From contig CAMLIL010000009.1 of assembly GCA_946480015.1 (NCBI GenBank), positions 29,772-93,771 of the forward strand: 64,000 bases of DNA. The letters run 5' to 3'. The DNA is from an uncultured Oxalobacteraceae bacterium (lineage in GTDB: Bacteria; Pseudomonadota; Gammaproteobacteria; Burkholderiales; Burkholderiaceae). The notes under the pieces are model-generated. The model did no database searches. It saw nothing but the letters and a program-made list of their open reading frames with translations, and was not told the origin of the DNA. The position numbers and the translations under genes are program-made. Below are positions 45,198 through 57,017 of the stretch, one piece after another; the first letter of the stretch is position 1; each line of letters begins with the position of its first letter.

Positions 45198-46608
45198 GCG
45201 CCTCCCCTGTCGAGCCGGCGCGCGACCAGTACGGCGGCGCCGGCGAGCGCCAGCGCCCATCCGGCCAGCATCGCCCAGGCCAGGCCGGTGCCGTGCAGCG
45301 CCTCCATGCCGGCCGGGCGATAGGCAAAGTGCGGCATGCGCCGCCAGTGCGCGCGGTCGAGACGCTGGTCGCGGTCATTCTGGTAGGCGACCTCGGTCAC
45401 GTGCAGGCGGTTCAGGGCCTGGATCAGCGCGTAGCGGTAATGCTCGGCCGCGCGCAAAAAGCGCGCATGGCCGGCGCCGTCGGTCCCTGCCAGCGCGGTC
45501 GACAGACGGCGCAGCGCGATCGCCGGAGTGGCCACGGCGGCGAGGTCGACCAAGGCGTTCTGGCGCTGCTGCAGCACGGCATCGGCGCGCATGGCGCGCT
45601 CGAACACCGCGTTGCCGAGGTGCTCCCCTTCTTCGATCACCAGCGCACCGTAATTCACCGGCAAGTCCTCGACCCGCGCGCGCCCGTACCGCTGGAGGAT
45701 GCGTGCGCGAAAGCGCGCAAAGTGCGGATCGTCCGGATCGTGGCTGTCGCCCAGCGCCGCCATGGCGATGGCGCTGGCGGCATCGGTCTCCACACGCATG
45801 GGGCGCTCGATCAGGCGCGCCGCGATGTCGGGAACGATGCGCGGCAGTAGCACCACCATGGCGACCCAGCAGCCGCACAAGGCAAGAAGGCTGGCGCGCG
45901 CGCGCCGGGCCAGCGCCGATACCAGCACCGCGCCAGTGCTCCACAGCAGCAGGTAGAGCGCATACGCGGCCATCATCGACAGCGCCTGCGCGCCCGCCCC
46001 GGCATGGCGCCAGGCCACGACGGCAAGTGCGCCGAACGCCGGGCTGGCCAGCAGCAGGGCCAGGCCGCCGTGGGCAGCGAGCTTGGCGGCGACGATGGCG
46101 TGGCCTGGCGTGCCGTGCGCCATCAGCAAGCGCAGCTGGCCCTGCTCGCGCTCGCGCGCCACGCTGCCGAAGGCGAGGAAGACGATCAGCAAGGGTGCCA
46201 GCACCTGCAGTACGAAAGCCGGCGTCAGCTGGCCGAAGCGCAGCAGAACCGAAGACTGGCCGGCTTCGCTGAAGTTGGCGCTGTTCTGCCGATGCCCTTC
46301 CAGGTACAGCATATGCCCGGCGAACGGATCGACGCCGAAATCGAAGAAGGCCAGCGGGCCGAGCGGGCGAAACACATAATGCCCGTAGTGGACCACCCGG
46401 TGCGGATGGCGGTCCGGTTGCGCATCCCACTGTGCATCGGCGCGGTTCTGGAAGTGCGCGCGGTCATGCGCCACCACACGCATGCGCTCAAGACTGGCCA
46501 GGCTGGCGGCCATGATCAGCGCCAGCAGCAGCACAGCCGCGCTCAAGGCGACCCGCTGGCGCAGCAGCGCGCGCCACTCCGCCAGCACCAGGGCGACGAC
46601 GATGCGCC

Positions 46609-46612
<4 letters not shown>
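45194..46612 (-). CDS. ABC-2 type permease subunit
   Basis: A 472-residue membrane protein. MRRIVVALVLAEWRALLRQR starts it, with the first helix at about 25-45, a long periplasmic loop, then several helices (QVLAPLLIVFLAFGSVAREREQGQLRL is typical of ABC-2 permeases, near residue 145) and one at the C-terminus. It overlaps the ATPase upstream and the deleted permease downstream by 4 nt each, indicating one transcript. Confidence 0.85.
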
Positions 46613-47340
<728 letters not shown>

Positions 47341-47350
47341 TGAAGCCTCC

Positions 47351-49471
47351 TTAAAAGGTAGAGTGCGCGCCGAGCGTGACGCTGCGCGCCTGGCCGGGAG
47401 TGATCCAGGTGCGCTGGTAGGAGCTGGCGTAATAGGTGCGGTCGAACAGGTTGTCGATGTCGAGCGAAAAGCGCAGCCGGGGTGTGGCATGCCAGTAGGC
47501 CACCGCCTTGGCCAGCACGTAGCCGGGCAGTTCGAATGGCGCGGCGCCGGCGTCGGCCTGGGCCTGGGTACGCGCTTCGCCCAGGCGCAGGCCGGTGTAG
47601 CTCACGCCGCCCCCCACGGCCACGCGGCCATGCGCGCCGGCCCTGCCTTCGTACACCATCAGCAGGCTGCCGTTCACACGCGGAATGTTGAGCAGACGGC
47701 CGTGGCGTTCGAGTATGTGGTCGTCCGTCACATAGGCGTCGATCAGCGACAAACTGGCATTGGCGCGCCAATGGGCGCCCAGGCGGCCGGCATAGTCGGC
47801 GTCGAGACCGCGGCTGCGCACCGCGCCGGCGGTGACAAAATAGCCGGGATTGGCCGGATCGGCCGTGAGCACATCCCGCTTGCGGATGTCAAACAGCGCG
47901 ATGGTCGCGCCCTGCGCGTGGTCGGCGCTTTCCCACTTGACGCCGGCTTCAAGCGCGCGGCCGTGTTCCGGCGTGAACGCGGAGCCGGACGCGCTGCTGC
48001 CACTGTTGGGCCGGAACGAGCGGCCGGCATTGGCGAACAGGGTCCACTGCGCATCGGGCAGGTAGCTCAGGCCCAGGCGCGGCGCGCGCGAAGCCGGATG
48101 CTGGCTGCTCAGGGCGCCGTTGCGCAGATCGTGCAGCGACTGCGTATAGCGGTCGATGCGCGCGCCGGCGAGGATGCGCCAGCGCGCGCCGATGCTGAGC
48201 GCATCCTGCACGTACAGGGCGCGGTTGCGCTGCTCTTCGCGGGTATCGGTATTGGGCAGCGGCAGCGGCTGCGGCTGGCCGTAGACCGGCGCGAAGATAT
48301 CGATGGCATATGGGGCGGCTGCGCCGGGATTGGCGCGCAGCATGCGCTGGTCGAGGTCGAAGCGATACGCCTCGGTCCCGATCAGCAGCTGATGGGTCAA
48401 GTGGCCGCTGCTTATACGTCCGGTCAGCTCGGCCTGCAACGCGACATCGCCGGAACTGAAATCGCGGTAGCGGCGCTGGCGCCGCAGCGTGCGGCCGTCG
48501 GCCTGCAGCGCGGGCTGGCCCTCGGTCGAGAAGCCGCGCAGATCCGCGTTCTTGGCCGAGACGGCCGCGCGCGCGCTCCACTGCCCGTCCAGCTGATGCT
48601 CGGCCACCAGCTGGTGCGACAGACTCCGCATGCGCACATCGCCGTCGGCCGGTTCGCCCAGAAAGCGTTCGCGCGGCACGGCCCCGGGCCGGTCGCCGGC
48701 GGCCGCCACGCCGCGGTCCAGGGGAGCCGCATGGCGCAGCGCTTCGCCGCGATAGTTCAAGGTCGTGCCGGAACCGAGCTTCCAGGTCAGGGCCGGAGCC
48801 AGCAGCGCCCGGCGCGATGCGACGTGCTCGCGGAAGCTGCCACGCTCCTCGAGCGCGGCATCGAGCCGGTAGGCGGCGGTACCGCCGAGCGGGCCGGTGG
48901 TGTCCAGCACGGCGCGGTGGAAGCCGTCGCTGCCGAGGTAAGCCTCGACCGCGTGCGCGCTGCGCCACAACGGGCTTTTGCTCACGATGTTCAGGGTGCC
49001 GCCGGGTTCGCTGGCGCCGTACAGCGATGCCGCCGCGCCCTTGAGAAATTCGATGCGTTCGATATTGGCCGTGTCGCGCGGGGCATTGAAGCCGCGGTTG
49101 CCGGCAAAGCCGTTCTGCAGCAGCGCCATGCCGCTGTTGATGTCGCCGGCCAGGCCGCGGATGGCGATGTTGTCCCACATGCCGCCGAAGTTATTCTGGC
49201 GCGAGACGCCGCCGGCGAAGTCCAGCGCATCGTCCAGGCGCACGGCGCCCAGGTCGTCGAGCGACTGGCGCGCCATGACGCGCACCGCCTGGGGCAACTC
49301 GCGCAGCGGCAGATCGGTCTTGCTGGCGCTGGCGTCAAGGGCATGGTAGGGGCCGGAGGAGCGGCGTCCGGCCACTTCCACCAGTTGCATGGAGTCGGCG
49401 TCGGCCGCCAGCAGAGAGACAGGGGCGAGCGCCAGCGCCGCCGGCACACAGATTGCAGGTGTCATTTTCAT
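47351..49471 (-). CDS. TonB-dependent siderophore-type receptor
   Basis: A 706-residue outer-membrane receptor with a signal peptide (MKMTPAICVPAALALAPVSLLA). The plug domain has TDLPLRELPQAVRVMARQSL and IERIEFLKGAAASLYGASEP near residues 125-145, GGTLNIVSKSP next, as in FhuA/FpvA-like receptors. The barrel has FDIRKRDVLTADP and ends TLGAHSTF with terminal Phe. No N-terminal signalling domain is seen. Operon with an ABC-2 system instead of a binding-protein importer is unusual for siderophore uptake; ligand unknown. No clear Fur box was found. Confidence 0.92.
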   Translation of the reverse strand: MKMTPAICVPAALALAPVSLLAADADSMQLVEVAGRRSSGPYHALDASASKTDLPLRELPQAVRVMARQSLDDLGAVRLDDALDFAGGVSRQNNFGGMWDNIAIRGLAGDINSGMALLQNGFAGNRGFNAPRDTANIERIEFLKGAAASLYGASEPGGTLNIVSKSPLWRSAHAVEAYLGSDGFHRAVLDTTGPLGGTAAYRLDAALEERGSFREHVASRRALLAPALTWKLGSGTTLNYRGEALRHAAPLDRGVAAAGDRPGAVPRERFLGEPADGDVRMRSLSHQLVAEHQLDGQWSARAAVSAKNADLRGFSTEGQPALQADGRTLRRQRRYRDFSSGDVALQAELTGRISSGHLTHQLLIGTEAYRFDLDQRMLRANPGAAAPYAIDIFAPVYGQPQPLPLPNTDTREEQRNRALYVQDALSIGARWRILAGARIDRYTQSLHDLRNGALSSQHPASRAPRLGLSYLPDAQWTLFANAGRSFRPNSGSSASGSAFTPEHGRALEAGVKWESADHAQGATIALFDIRKRDVLTADPANPGYFVTAGAVRSRGLDADYAGRLGAHWRANASLSLIDAYVTDDHILERHGRLLNIPRVNGSLLMVYEGRAGAHGRVAVGGGVSYTGLRLGEARTQAQADAGAAPFELPGYVLAKAVAYWHATPRLRFSLDIDNLFDRTYYASSYQRTWITPGQARSVTLGAHSTF

Positions 49472-49584
49472 TGGTTCAGTTCTTTAATGACGCGCAGGCG
49501 CACACGAGGCGCGCAAGGACACGTCGGGAAAGCGGACAGCCGCGCGCCGGCCTGCGATGGCCGGGCAGCTGCAAAAAGGACTAA

Positions 49585-49908
49585 TTACTGAGGACGATGA
49601 GCGGGAGGCGCCTGGCGCGGCGGGATCAGGTAGCGGCGCGGGGTGACGCTGACGTAGTCAGGCCGGCGCGCCGCCAGATAGGCGATGACGAGGAAGACCG
49701 CCAGCAGGGCTGGCGGTGCGGCCGGAAGCGGCGCGGCTTTGCCGCCGCTCATGTGACAGACGACGCAGTCGGCCATCTCGTCGATCGTGTCGTGCCGGTG
49801 CGAGTAGGCGAGCGTCATTTGCACCAGCATGACGAGCACGCACAGCCACAGCGCCGCCCGGTAAAGGCGCGCCTTGGTGAAGCGGGATGCGATGGCGTGG
49901 GCGGTCAT
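49585..49908 (-). CDS. DUF2946-like membrane-anchored protein
   Basis: A 107-residue protein. An N-terminal helix (LYRAALWLCVLVMLVQMTLA) is followed by a short His/Cys-rich loop (HRHDTIDEMADCVVCHMSGG) and a second hydrophobic segment. This matches the DUF2946 layout, often found near TonB receptors and copper-handling genes. The Cys/His loop could bind metal. It lies 113 nt upstream of the receptor on the same strand. Confidence 0.65.
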   Translation of the reverse strand: MTAHAIASRFTKARLYRAALWLCVLVMLVQMTLAYSHRHDTIDEMADCVVCHMSGGKAAPLPAAPPALLAVFLVIAYLAARRPDYVSVTPRRYLIPPRQAPPAHRPQ

Positions 49909-49991
49909 GATGGTTGCGGCAGCATGCTTGCAATGACCGCAAAAGTATAACATCGATAAGGCGGGCTCCGCACCGCCTTATCGATGACGCA

Positions 49992-51779
49992 TCAGAACTG
50001 CGCGTCCTCCAGCGCCAGCACGCCGCTGCTGCCGTCGACAATGGCCGTGCGCAGGCCGCCGGCCTGGGTCAGGATATGGTCGGCAAAAAAGCGCGCGGTG
50101 GCGATCTTGGCTTTGTAGAAGGCGGCGTCGCCCTCCCCGCCGGCGAGCCTGTCGCGCGCCACCAGCGCGGCGCGGCCCATCTGCCAGCCGCCCAGCACGA
50201 TGCCGGCCAGCTTCAGATACAGCACGCTGCCGGCGAACACGCCCTTGACGTCGGCCTTGGCATTGGCCACCACGTAGTCGATCACCGCTTCCAGGGCCGC
50301 GCTGCCGGCCGCCAGGCGCTCGCCGATCACGGCCAGCTCGGCCCCGCCCGCGGCCAGCTGCGCTTCGACCGCACGCACCTCGGCCAGGATGGCGCGCGCC
50401 ACCGCGCCACCGTCGCGCACCGTCTTGCGGCCCACCAGATCGTTGGCCTGGATGGCCGTGGTGCCTTCGTAGATGGTGAGGATCTTGGCGTCGCGGTAGT
50501 GCTGGGCGGCGCCGGTTTCCTCGATAAAGCCCATGCCGCCGTGGACCTGCACGCCGTCGCGCGCGACGTCCTGCGACAGCTCGGTGGACCAGCCCTTGAT
50601 CACCGGGACCAGGTACTCGTACACGGCCAGCCTGGCCGCGCGCGTGGCTTGATCTGGATGGTGATGGGCCAGGTCGCTGATGCCGGCGCCCACGTAAGCG
50701 AGCGAGCGCGCCGCTTCGGTCTGGGCGCGCATCGACATCAGCATGCGGCGCACGTCGGGGTGGTGGATGATGCTCACCGGAGCGCTCGATCCGGCCACGT
50801 CGCGCGACTGCACGCGCTCCCTGGCGAAGGCCACCGCCTGCTGATAGGCGCGCTCGGCCAGCGCGATGCCCTGCAGGCCGACGCCGAAGCGGGCCGCGTT
50901 CATCATGATGAACATGTATTCGAGGCCGCGGTTTTCTTCGCCCACCAGCGTGCCGACGGCACCGCCATGGTCGCCGAACTGCAGCACCGCGGTGGGGCTG
51001 GCCTTGATGCCCAGCTTGTGTTCGAGCGAGACGCAGTGCACGTCGTTGCGCGCGCCCGGCGCGCCGTCGGCGCCGACCATGAATTTGGGGACGATGAACA
51101 GCGAGATGCCTTTCACCCCCGGCGGCGCGTCGGGCGTGCGCGCCAGCACCAGGTGGATGATGTTCTCGGCCATGTCATGCTCGCCGTAGGTGATGAAGAT
51201 CTTGGTGCCGAATACCTTGTAGGTACCGTCGCCCTGCGGCACCGCGCGGGTGCGCACGGCGGCCAGGTCGGAACCGGCCTGCGGCTCGGTCAGGTTCATG
51301 GTGCCGGTCCATTTGCCGGAGATGAGCGGCTCCAGGTACAGCGCCTTTTGCTCGCTTGACCCGGCCGTCAGCAGCGCCTCGATGGCGCCATCGGACAGCA
51401 GCGCCACCAGCGCGAACGAAATGCTGGCCGCATTGAGCATCTCGATGCAGGGCGTGGCCACCAGCTTGGGCAAGCCCTGGCCGCCGAAATCGCTGGGGTG
51501 CTGCACGCCCTGCCAGCCAGCCTCGGCGAAGCTCTTGAACGCTTGCTTGAAGCCCTTGGCGGTGGTGACTTCGCCGTCGTGCCAGAAGCTCGGTTCCCGG
51601 TCGCCCGGATGGTTCAGCGGCGCGATCTCGGCGGCACAAAACTTGGCGTTTTCTTCCAGCACCGCTTCGACGGTGTCAGGGGTGGCGTCCTCGCAGCCGG
51701 GCAGCTGGTTGACGGTCGACAGGCCGGCCAGTTCGTTCATCACGAACAGCATGTCCTTCAAGGGGGCGGTGTAGCTCAT
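49992..51779 (-). CDS. Acyl-CoA dehydrogenase (long, FadE/AidB-like C-terminal type)
   Basis: A 595-residue FAD enzyme. MNLTEPQAGSDLAAVRT near residue 160 is the ACAD signature; RFGVGLQGIALAERAYQQAV and QVHGGMGFIEETGAAQHYRD near residue 425 are further FAD/substrate blocks. The C-terminal 130 residues extend beyond the classic 380-residue ACAD, as in the DUF4445-like long betaproteobacterial type. Electrons would pass to the ETF encoded just upstream. Its ribosome site lies immediately after the etfA terminator, so it is partly uncoupled from etfBA. Confidence 0.93.
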   Translation of the reverse strand: MSYTAPLKDMLFVMNELAGLSTVNQLPGCEDATPDTVEAVLEENAKFCAAEIAPLNHPGDREPSFWHDGEVTTAKGFKQAFKSFAEAGWQGVQHPSDFGGQGLPKLVATPCIEMLNAASISFALVALLSDGAIEALLTAGSSEQKALYLEPLISGKWTGTMNLTEPQAGSDLAAVRTRAVPQGDGTYKVFGTKIFITYGEHDMAENIIHLVLARTPDAPPGVKGISLFIVPKFMVGADGAPGARNDVHCVSLEHKLGIKASPTAVLQFGDHGGAVGTLVGEENRGLEYMFIMMNAARFGVGLQGIALAERAYQQAVAFARERVQSRDVAGSSAPVSIIHHPDVRRMLMSMRAQTEAARSLAYVGAGISDLAHHHPDQATRAARLAVYEYLVPVIKGWSTELSQDVARDGVQVHGGMGFIEETGAAQHYRDAKILTIYEGTTAIQANDLVGRKTVRDGGAVARAILAEVRAVEAQLAAGGAELAVIGERLAAGSAALEAVIDYVVANAKADVKGVFAGSVLYLKLAGIVLGGWQMGRAALVARDRLAGGEGDAAFYKAKIATARFFADHILTQAGGLRTAIVDGSSGVLALEDAQF

Positions 51780-51791
51780 TGGCGGATCTCC

Positions 51792-51843
51792 AAAAAAGAA
51801 GCCACGCCGGACCCGGCATTGTGTGCCTGGTCAGCCGTGGCTT
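51792..51843 (-). terminator. Terminator between etfA and the acyl-CoA dehydrogenase gene
   Basis: A long hairpin (AAGCCACG/CGTGGCTT outer stem, GACC/GGTC and GGCA/TGCC inner, loop TTGTG) leads on the minus strand into CTTTTTT. It ends only 12 nt before the acyl-CoA dehydrogenase start, so it may set the ETF:dehydrogenase ratio. Confidence 0.8.
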
Positions 51844-51885
51844 GCATGGGGCAGCGTACGGTTGCTTGGGTGTGTGTCAGCTAAA

Positions 51886-52818
<933 letters not shown>

Positions 52819-52866
52819 GATAGGTTCCTATATTTTTTGACGACGGTGTGAACGGCGTGGCCGCGA

Positions 52867-53616
52867 TCAGATAACTTTGGCTTCGGTGCGCAGCTTGGCC
52901 ACCAGCGTGGCGGCGTCGGGCACCTTGATGCCGGCCGAGCGCTTGGCCGGCTCGACGACCTTGAGCGTCTTCAGGCGCGGCGCCACGTCCACGCCCAGGT
53001 CTTCCGGCTTGACCGTTTCGAGCGGCTTTTTCTTGGCCTTCATGATGTTCGGCAGCGTGACGTAGCGCGGCTCGTTCAGGCGCAGGTCGGTGGTGACGAT
53101 GGCCGGCAGGCTCAGCGCCAGGGTTTCCAGGCCGCCGTCGACTTCGCGCGTGACCGTTACTTTGCCTTCTTCCAGCACCACCTTGGAGGCGAAGGTCGCC
53201 TGCGGCCAGCCCAGCAGCGCCGCCAGCATCTGGCCGGTCTGGTTGGAGTCGTCGTCGATGGCCTGCTTGCCCAAGATGATCAGCTGCGGCTGCTCCTTGT
53301 CGGCCAGCGCCTTGAGCAGCTTGGCCACGGCCAGCGGTTCCAGGTCCACGCCGGTTTCGACCAGGATGGCGCGGTCGGCGCCGATCGCCATGCCGGTGCG
53401 CAGGGTTTCCTGGCACTGGCTCACGCCGCACGATACCGCCACCACTTCCGTCACCTTGCCCGCTTCTTTCAAGCGCATGGCTTCTTCCAGCGCGATTTCG
53501 TCGAAGGGATTCATCGACATTTTGACATTGGCGATATCGACGCCGCTGCCGTCGGACTTGACGCGAACCTTGACGTTATAGTCGACGACGCGTTTGACGG
53601 GAACCAGGACTTTCAT
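52867..53616 (-). CDS. etfB: Electron transfer flavoprotein, beta subunit
   Basis: A 249-residue AMP-binding protein. [20 protein letters not shown] starts it; [39 protein letters not shown] and [12 protein letters not shown] are diagnostic, the last being the acyl-CoA dehydrogenase recognition loop region. It heads the etfBA operon and has a good sigma-70 promoter with a palindrome beside it. Confidence 0.97.
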   Translation of the reverse strand: MKVLVPVKRVVDYNVKVRVKSDGSGVDIANVKMSMNPFDEIALEEAMRLKEAGKVTEVVAVSCGVSQCQETLRTGMAIGADRAILVETGVDLEPLAVAKLLKALADKEQPQLIILGKQAIDDDSNQTGQMLAALLGWPQATFASKVVLEEGKVTVTREVDGGLETLALSLPAIVTTDLRLNEPRYVTLPNIMKAKKKPLETVKPEDLGVDVAPRLKTLKVVEPAKRSAGIKVPDAATLVAKLRTEAKVI

Positions 53617-53668
53617 AGGGGTGCCTTTGGAAAATGAATGAGGTATTGGTGTGACTAAAGTGGCCTAG

Positions 53669-53698
53669 ATTATAAGAGAAAAATGGTTTCACAACCAA
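53669..53698 (-). promoter_or_regulatory. Sigma-70 promoter of etfBA
   Basis: On the minus strand TTGGTT, 18 nt, TATAAT (perfect -10), about 50 nt before the etfB start codon. Confidence 0.72.
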
Positions 53699-53704
53699 AT
53701 TAAA

Positions 53705-53716
53705 GCACGATCGTGC
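53705..53716. promoter_or_regulatory. Palindrome GCACGATCGTGC next to the etfB -35 box
   Basis: A perfect 12-bp palindrome 6 bp upstream of the -35 element. Position and symmetry suit a TetR-type regulator of fatty-acid or amino-acid catabolism, but the protein cannot be named from sequence. Confidence 0.5.
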
Positions 53717-53732
53717 GATTTTCCGCTAGAAG

Positions 53733-53750
53733 AAAACCCCTAATGCGGGG
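53733..53750 (-). terminator. Weak terminator after the TusA-like gene
   Basis: CCCC-TAATGC-GGGG with a TTTT run on the minus strand, 60 nt after the TusA-like stop. Short stem, so uncertain. Confidence 0.45.
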
Positions 53751-53809
53751 CTGGTCGGGAGGACGGTGAGAATCGACGGGATGCCAATGGGAAACCCGTC
53801 GCCACGATT

Positions 53810-54067
53810 TTATTTGCGGCGCATCAAAAAGATGAATTCGAAGCCGTTATGCGAGTGCGACAGCAGGGCGTTGCCGGTCTGCTTGGCAAATGCCTGGAAG
53901 TCGCGCACCGAACCGGAATCGGTGGCGACGATGCGCAGCACCTCGCCGGTCGCCATTTCCGCCAAAGCCTTCTTGGCTTTGAGGATAGGCAGCGGGCAGT
54001 TCAGGCCGCGGGCGTCGAGTTCCTTCTGATATTCCATGATCTCGGGGACGAATGTCGTGTCGCTCAT
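53810..54067 (-). CDS. TusA-family sulfurtransferase-like protein
   Basis: An 85-residue protein. ELDARGLNCPLPILKAKKAL (Cys near residue 24 in the CPxP motif) is the TusA/SirA/YedF signature; the Cys carries sulfur as a persulfide. The tail NGFEFIFLMRRK fits the family. TusA relays sulfur for tRNA thiouridine or other pathways. No tus partners are nearby, so the pathway is open. Confidence 0.9.
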   Translation of the reverse strand: MSDTTFVPEIMEYQKELDARGLNCPLPILKAKKALAEMATGEVLRIVATDSGSVRDFQAFAKQTGNALLSHSHNGFEFIFLMRRK

Positions 54068-54245
54068 CGCTTGCTCAGTGTGGTTGGTTGAACGTAGTCA
54101 CAACTCGAATATACTCCAAATAGCAGACTTTGACGCACCGCACAAATATTTAGTTTTTCCGTTGCAAAACCACAACGAGTATGTTTCTTTTGCAACCGTT
54201 TGGTGATAGTTGGTGAGAATTGGAAGGGTTTCCCCTGCGGCGCCC

Positions 54246-54280
54246 AAAAAATGCCGCGGGGACCGAAGCCCCCTGCGGCA
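54246..54280 (-). terminator. Intrinsic terminator of alaS
   Basis: On the minus strand TGCCGC...GCGGCA stem with a G/C-rich inner part closed by TTCG, followed by TTTTTT. It starts 40 nt after the alaS stop. Confidence 0.9.
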
Positions 54281-54319
54281 CCTCCAGCTTCAGACTAAGT
54301 GCGGGGCCTTACCGGCACC

Positions 54320-56929
54320 TTACGCGCGCTGGCCCACCCACTCGGCCACGCCAGCCAGGGCTGCCGGCAAGCCGCTCGGATCGGTACCGCCGGCCTGCGC
54401 CATGTCGGGACGGCCGCCGCCCTTGCCGCCCACCTTCTGGGCCACAAAGTTGACCAGCTCGCCGGCCTTGACCTTGGAGGTGGCGTCCGCCGTCACGCCG
54501 GCGATCAGGCTGACCTTGCCGTCGTTGACGCTGGCCAGCACGATGGCCGCGGTCTTGAGCTTGTCCTTGAGCTTGTCCATGGTCTCGCGCAGGGCGGTGA
54601 CGTCGGCGCCGTCCAGGGTCGCGGCCAGCACCTTGATGCCGTTGACGTCGATGGCCTGGGTGGCCAGCTCGTCGCCCTGCCCCGCAGCCAGCTTCGACTT
54701 CAGCGCCGCCAGTTCCTTCTCCAGCGACTTGACCTGGTCCTGCACCTGGGCGATGCGCGCGCCCAGCTCGTCCGGACTGGTTTTGAGGGCGCCGGCCGCT
54801 TCCTGCAGGCGCCGGTTCATCGACTGCACCAGCGCCAGCGCGCCTTCGCCGGTGACGGCTTCGACGCGGCGGATGCCGGCCGCCACGCCGCCTTCAGCGA
54901 CGATCTTGAACAGGCCGATATCGCCGGTGCGGTTGACGTGCACGCCGCCGCACAGCTCCTTGGACGAGCCGATATCGAGCACGCGCACTTCGTCGCCGTA
55001 CTTCTCGCCGAACAGCGCCATCGCGCCGTGCTTGACGGCGTCGTCGAAGGACATGTGCTGCGCGCGGGTGGCGTGGTTTTCCAGGATCTCGCGGTTGACG
55101 ATGGTTTCGACGCGGGCGATCTCGTCGGCCGTCAGCGGTGCGTTGTGGCTGAAGTCGAAACGGGTCTTGTCCGGATCGACCAGCGAACCCTTTTGCGACA
55201 CGTGTCCGCCCAGCACTTCGCGCAGCGCCTTGTGCATCAGGTGCGTGGCCGAGTGATTGCGGATGGTGCGCGCGCGCTTGGATTCGTCGACGATGGCGTC
55301 GACGGTGTCGCCGACCTTGAGCGAACCGGCCTGGAGCACGCCATGGTGGCCGTACACGTCGGCCTGGATCTTGAGCGTGTCTTCGACTTCAAACTGGCCG
55401 CCGGCGGCCTTGATGAGGCCCTGGTCGCCCACCTGGCCACCCGACTCGGCGTAGAACGGGGTGGTGTCGAGCACCACGATGCCCGCCTGGCCGGCCTTGA
55501 GTTCCTGCACCGCGGCGCCCTCGGCGTACAGCGCGATCACGTGGCTGCCATGCACCAGCTGCTCGTAGCCGACGAACTTGTTCTTCTCGCCGCTGTATTC
55601 GACCTTGGCGGCCATCTTGAATTTACCGGCGGCGCGCGCGGTCTTCTTCTGCTCTTCCATGGCGGCGCTGAAGCCCGCCTCGTCCAGGGTCACGCCGCGC
55701 TCGCGGCAGATGTCGGCGGTCAGGTCGAGCGGGAAGCCATAGGTGTCGTACAGGGTGAAGGCGGTGGCGCCGTCGAGCTTGGTGCTGTCCTTGGCCAGCT
55801 GGGCTTCGAGAATCTTCATGCCGTGTTCGAGCGTCTCGCCAAAGCGCTCTTCCTCGGTCTTGAGCACCTGGGCCACGCGTTGCCTGGCTTCGTTCAGCTC
55901 AGGATAGGCGCTGCCCATTTCGGCGGCCAGGTCGTCCACCAGCTTGTAGAAAAATGGCTTGGTCTGGCCGAGCTTGTGGCCGTGACGCAGGGCGCGGCGG
56001 ATGATGCGGCGCAGCACATAGCCGTGCCCTTCGCTGCCAGGAATGATGCCGTCGACGATGAGGAAGGCGGCGGCGCGGATGTGGTCGGCGATCACGCGCA
56101 GCGACTTGCTTTCCAGGTCGGTCGCGCCGGTCTCGCGCGCGGCGGCGCGGATCAGGTTCTGGAACAGGTCGATTTCATAGTTCGAGTGCACGTGCTGCAG
56201 CACCGCGGCCAGGCGCTCCATGCCCATGCCGGTGTCGACGCAGGGCTTGGGCAGCTTGTGCATCACGCCCGCATCGTCGCGGTTGAACTGCATGAACACC
56301 AGGTTCCAGATTTCAATGAAGCGGTCGCCGTCTTCGTCGGGCGAGCCGGGAGGACCGCCGGCGATCTCGGCGCCGTGATCGTAGAAGATCTCGGTGCACG
56401 GGCCGCATGGGCCGGTGTCGGCCATCTGCCAGAAATTGTCCGAGGCATAGCGCGCACCCTTGTTGTCGCCGATGCGGATGATGCGCTCAAGCGGCACGCC
56501 GATTTCCTTGGCCCAGATATCGTAGGCTTCGTCGTCTTCGTGGTAGACGGTGACGGTCAGCTTGTCGGCCGGCAGCGCGTAGACCTTGGTCAGCAGTTCC
56601 CAGGCGTAGTTGATGGCGTCGCGCTTGAAATAGTCGCCGAAGCTGAAGTTACCCAGCATTTCGAAAAACGTATGATGGCGCGCGGTATAGCCGACGTTTT
56701 CCAGATCGTTGTGCTTGCCGCCGGCGCGCACGCAGCGCTGCACCGAGGTGGCGCGCGAGTACGGGCGCGTGTCGGTGCCGATGAACACGTCCTTGAATTG
56801 CACCATGCCGCTGTTCGTCAACAACATGGTCGGATCGTTGCCCGGCACGAGCGGGCTGGAACGGACGATCGTGTGGCCCTTGGATTCGAAGAACTTGAGG
56901 AATTTGTCGCGAATTTCGGATGATTTCAT
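54320..56929 (-). CDS. alaS: Alanyl-tRNA synthetase
   Basis: An 869-residue class II synthetase. It begins [39 protein letters not shown] and [20 protein letters not shown] are motif 2 region blocks. The editing domain has the zinc-site pattern [12 protein letters not shown] with the partner [13 protein letters not shown] (C x3 H). The C-terminal DHHA1-like domain has [12 protein letters not shown]. Length is normal. A TATAAT -10 lies upstream at 56970-56975, -35 weak. Confidence 0.98.
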   Translation of the reverse strand: MKSSEIRDKFLKFFESKGHTIVRSSPLVPGNDPTMLLTNSGMVQFKDVFIGTDTRPYSRATSVQRCVRAGGKHNDLENVGYTARHHTFFEMLGNFSFGDYFKRDAINYAWELLTKVYALPADKLTVTVYHEDDEAYDIWAKEIGVPLERIIRIGDNKGARYASDNFWQMADTGPCGPCTEIFYDHGAEIAGGPPGSPDEDGDRFIEIWNLVFMQFNRDDAGVMHKLPKPCVDTGMGMERLAAVLQHVHSNYEIDLFQNLIRAAARETGATDLESKSLRVIADHIRAAAFLIVDGIIPGSEGHGYVLRRIIRRALRHGHKLGQTKPFFYKLVDDLAAEMGSAYPELNEARQRVAQVLKTEEERFGETLEHGMKILEAQLAKDSTKLDGATAFTLYDTYGFPLDLTADICRERGVTLDEAGFSAAMEEQKKTARAAGKFKMAAKVEYSGEKNKFVGYEQLVHGSHVIALYAEGAAVQELKAGQAGIVVLDTTPFYAESGGQVGDQGLIKAAGGQFEVEDTLKIQADVYGHHGVLQAGSLKVGDTVDAIVDESKRARTIRNHSATHLMHKALREVLGGHVSQKGSLVDPDKTRFDFSHNAPLTADEIARVETIVNREILENHATRAQHMSFDDAVKHGAMALFGEKYGDEVRVLDIGSSKELCGGVHVNRTGDIGLFKIVAEGGVAAGIRRVEAVTGEGALALVQSMNRRLQEAAGALKTSPDELGARIAQVQDQVKSLEKELAALKSKLAAGQGDELATQAIDVNGIKVLAATLDGADVTALRETMDKLKDKLKTAAIVLASVNDGKVSLIAGVTADATSKVKAGELVNFVAQKVGGKGGGRPDMAQAGGTDPSGLPAALAGVAEWVGQRA

Positions 56930-56969
56930 GTCGTAGGGGCGTGAGCCGGCAGCATTCTGGAAAAAATCG

Positions 56970-56975
56970 ATTATA
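56970..56975 (-). promoter_or_regulatory. Probable -10 element of alaS
   Basis: TATAAT on the minus strand about 40 nt before the alaS start codon. No good -35 hexamer stands at 16-18 nt. Confidence 0.5.
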
Positions 56976-57017
56976 GCTTAGTCGCAAGGACCAATATAGG
57001 GAGCGGCGCCGGCGCGC

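Noticed and set aside
49472..49584. Fur box upstream of the TonB receptor
   Set aside because: No AT-rich 19-bp inverted repeat resembling the Fur consensus was found.
47363..49591. 742-codon plus-strand frame opposite the TonB receptor
   Set aside because: No domain or signal; the receptor on the minus strand is complete.
54299..56923. 874-codon plus-strand frame opposite alaS
   Set aside because: Low-complexity Val/Gly/His-rich antisense translation; alaS is complete.
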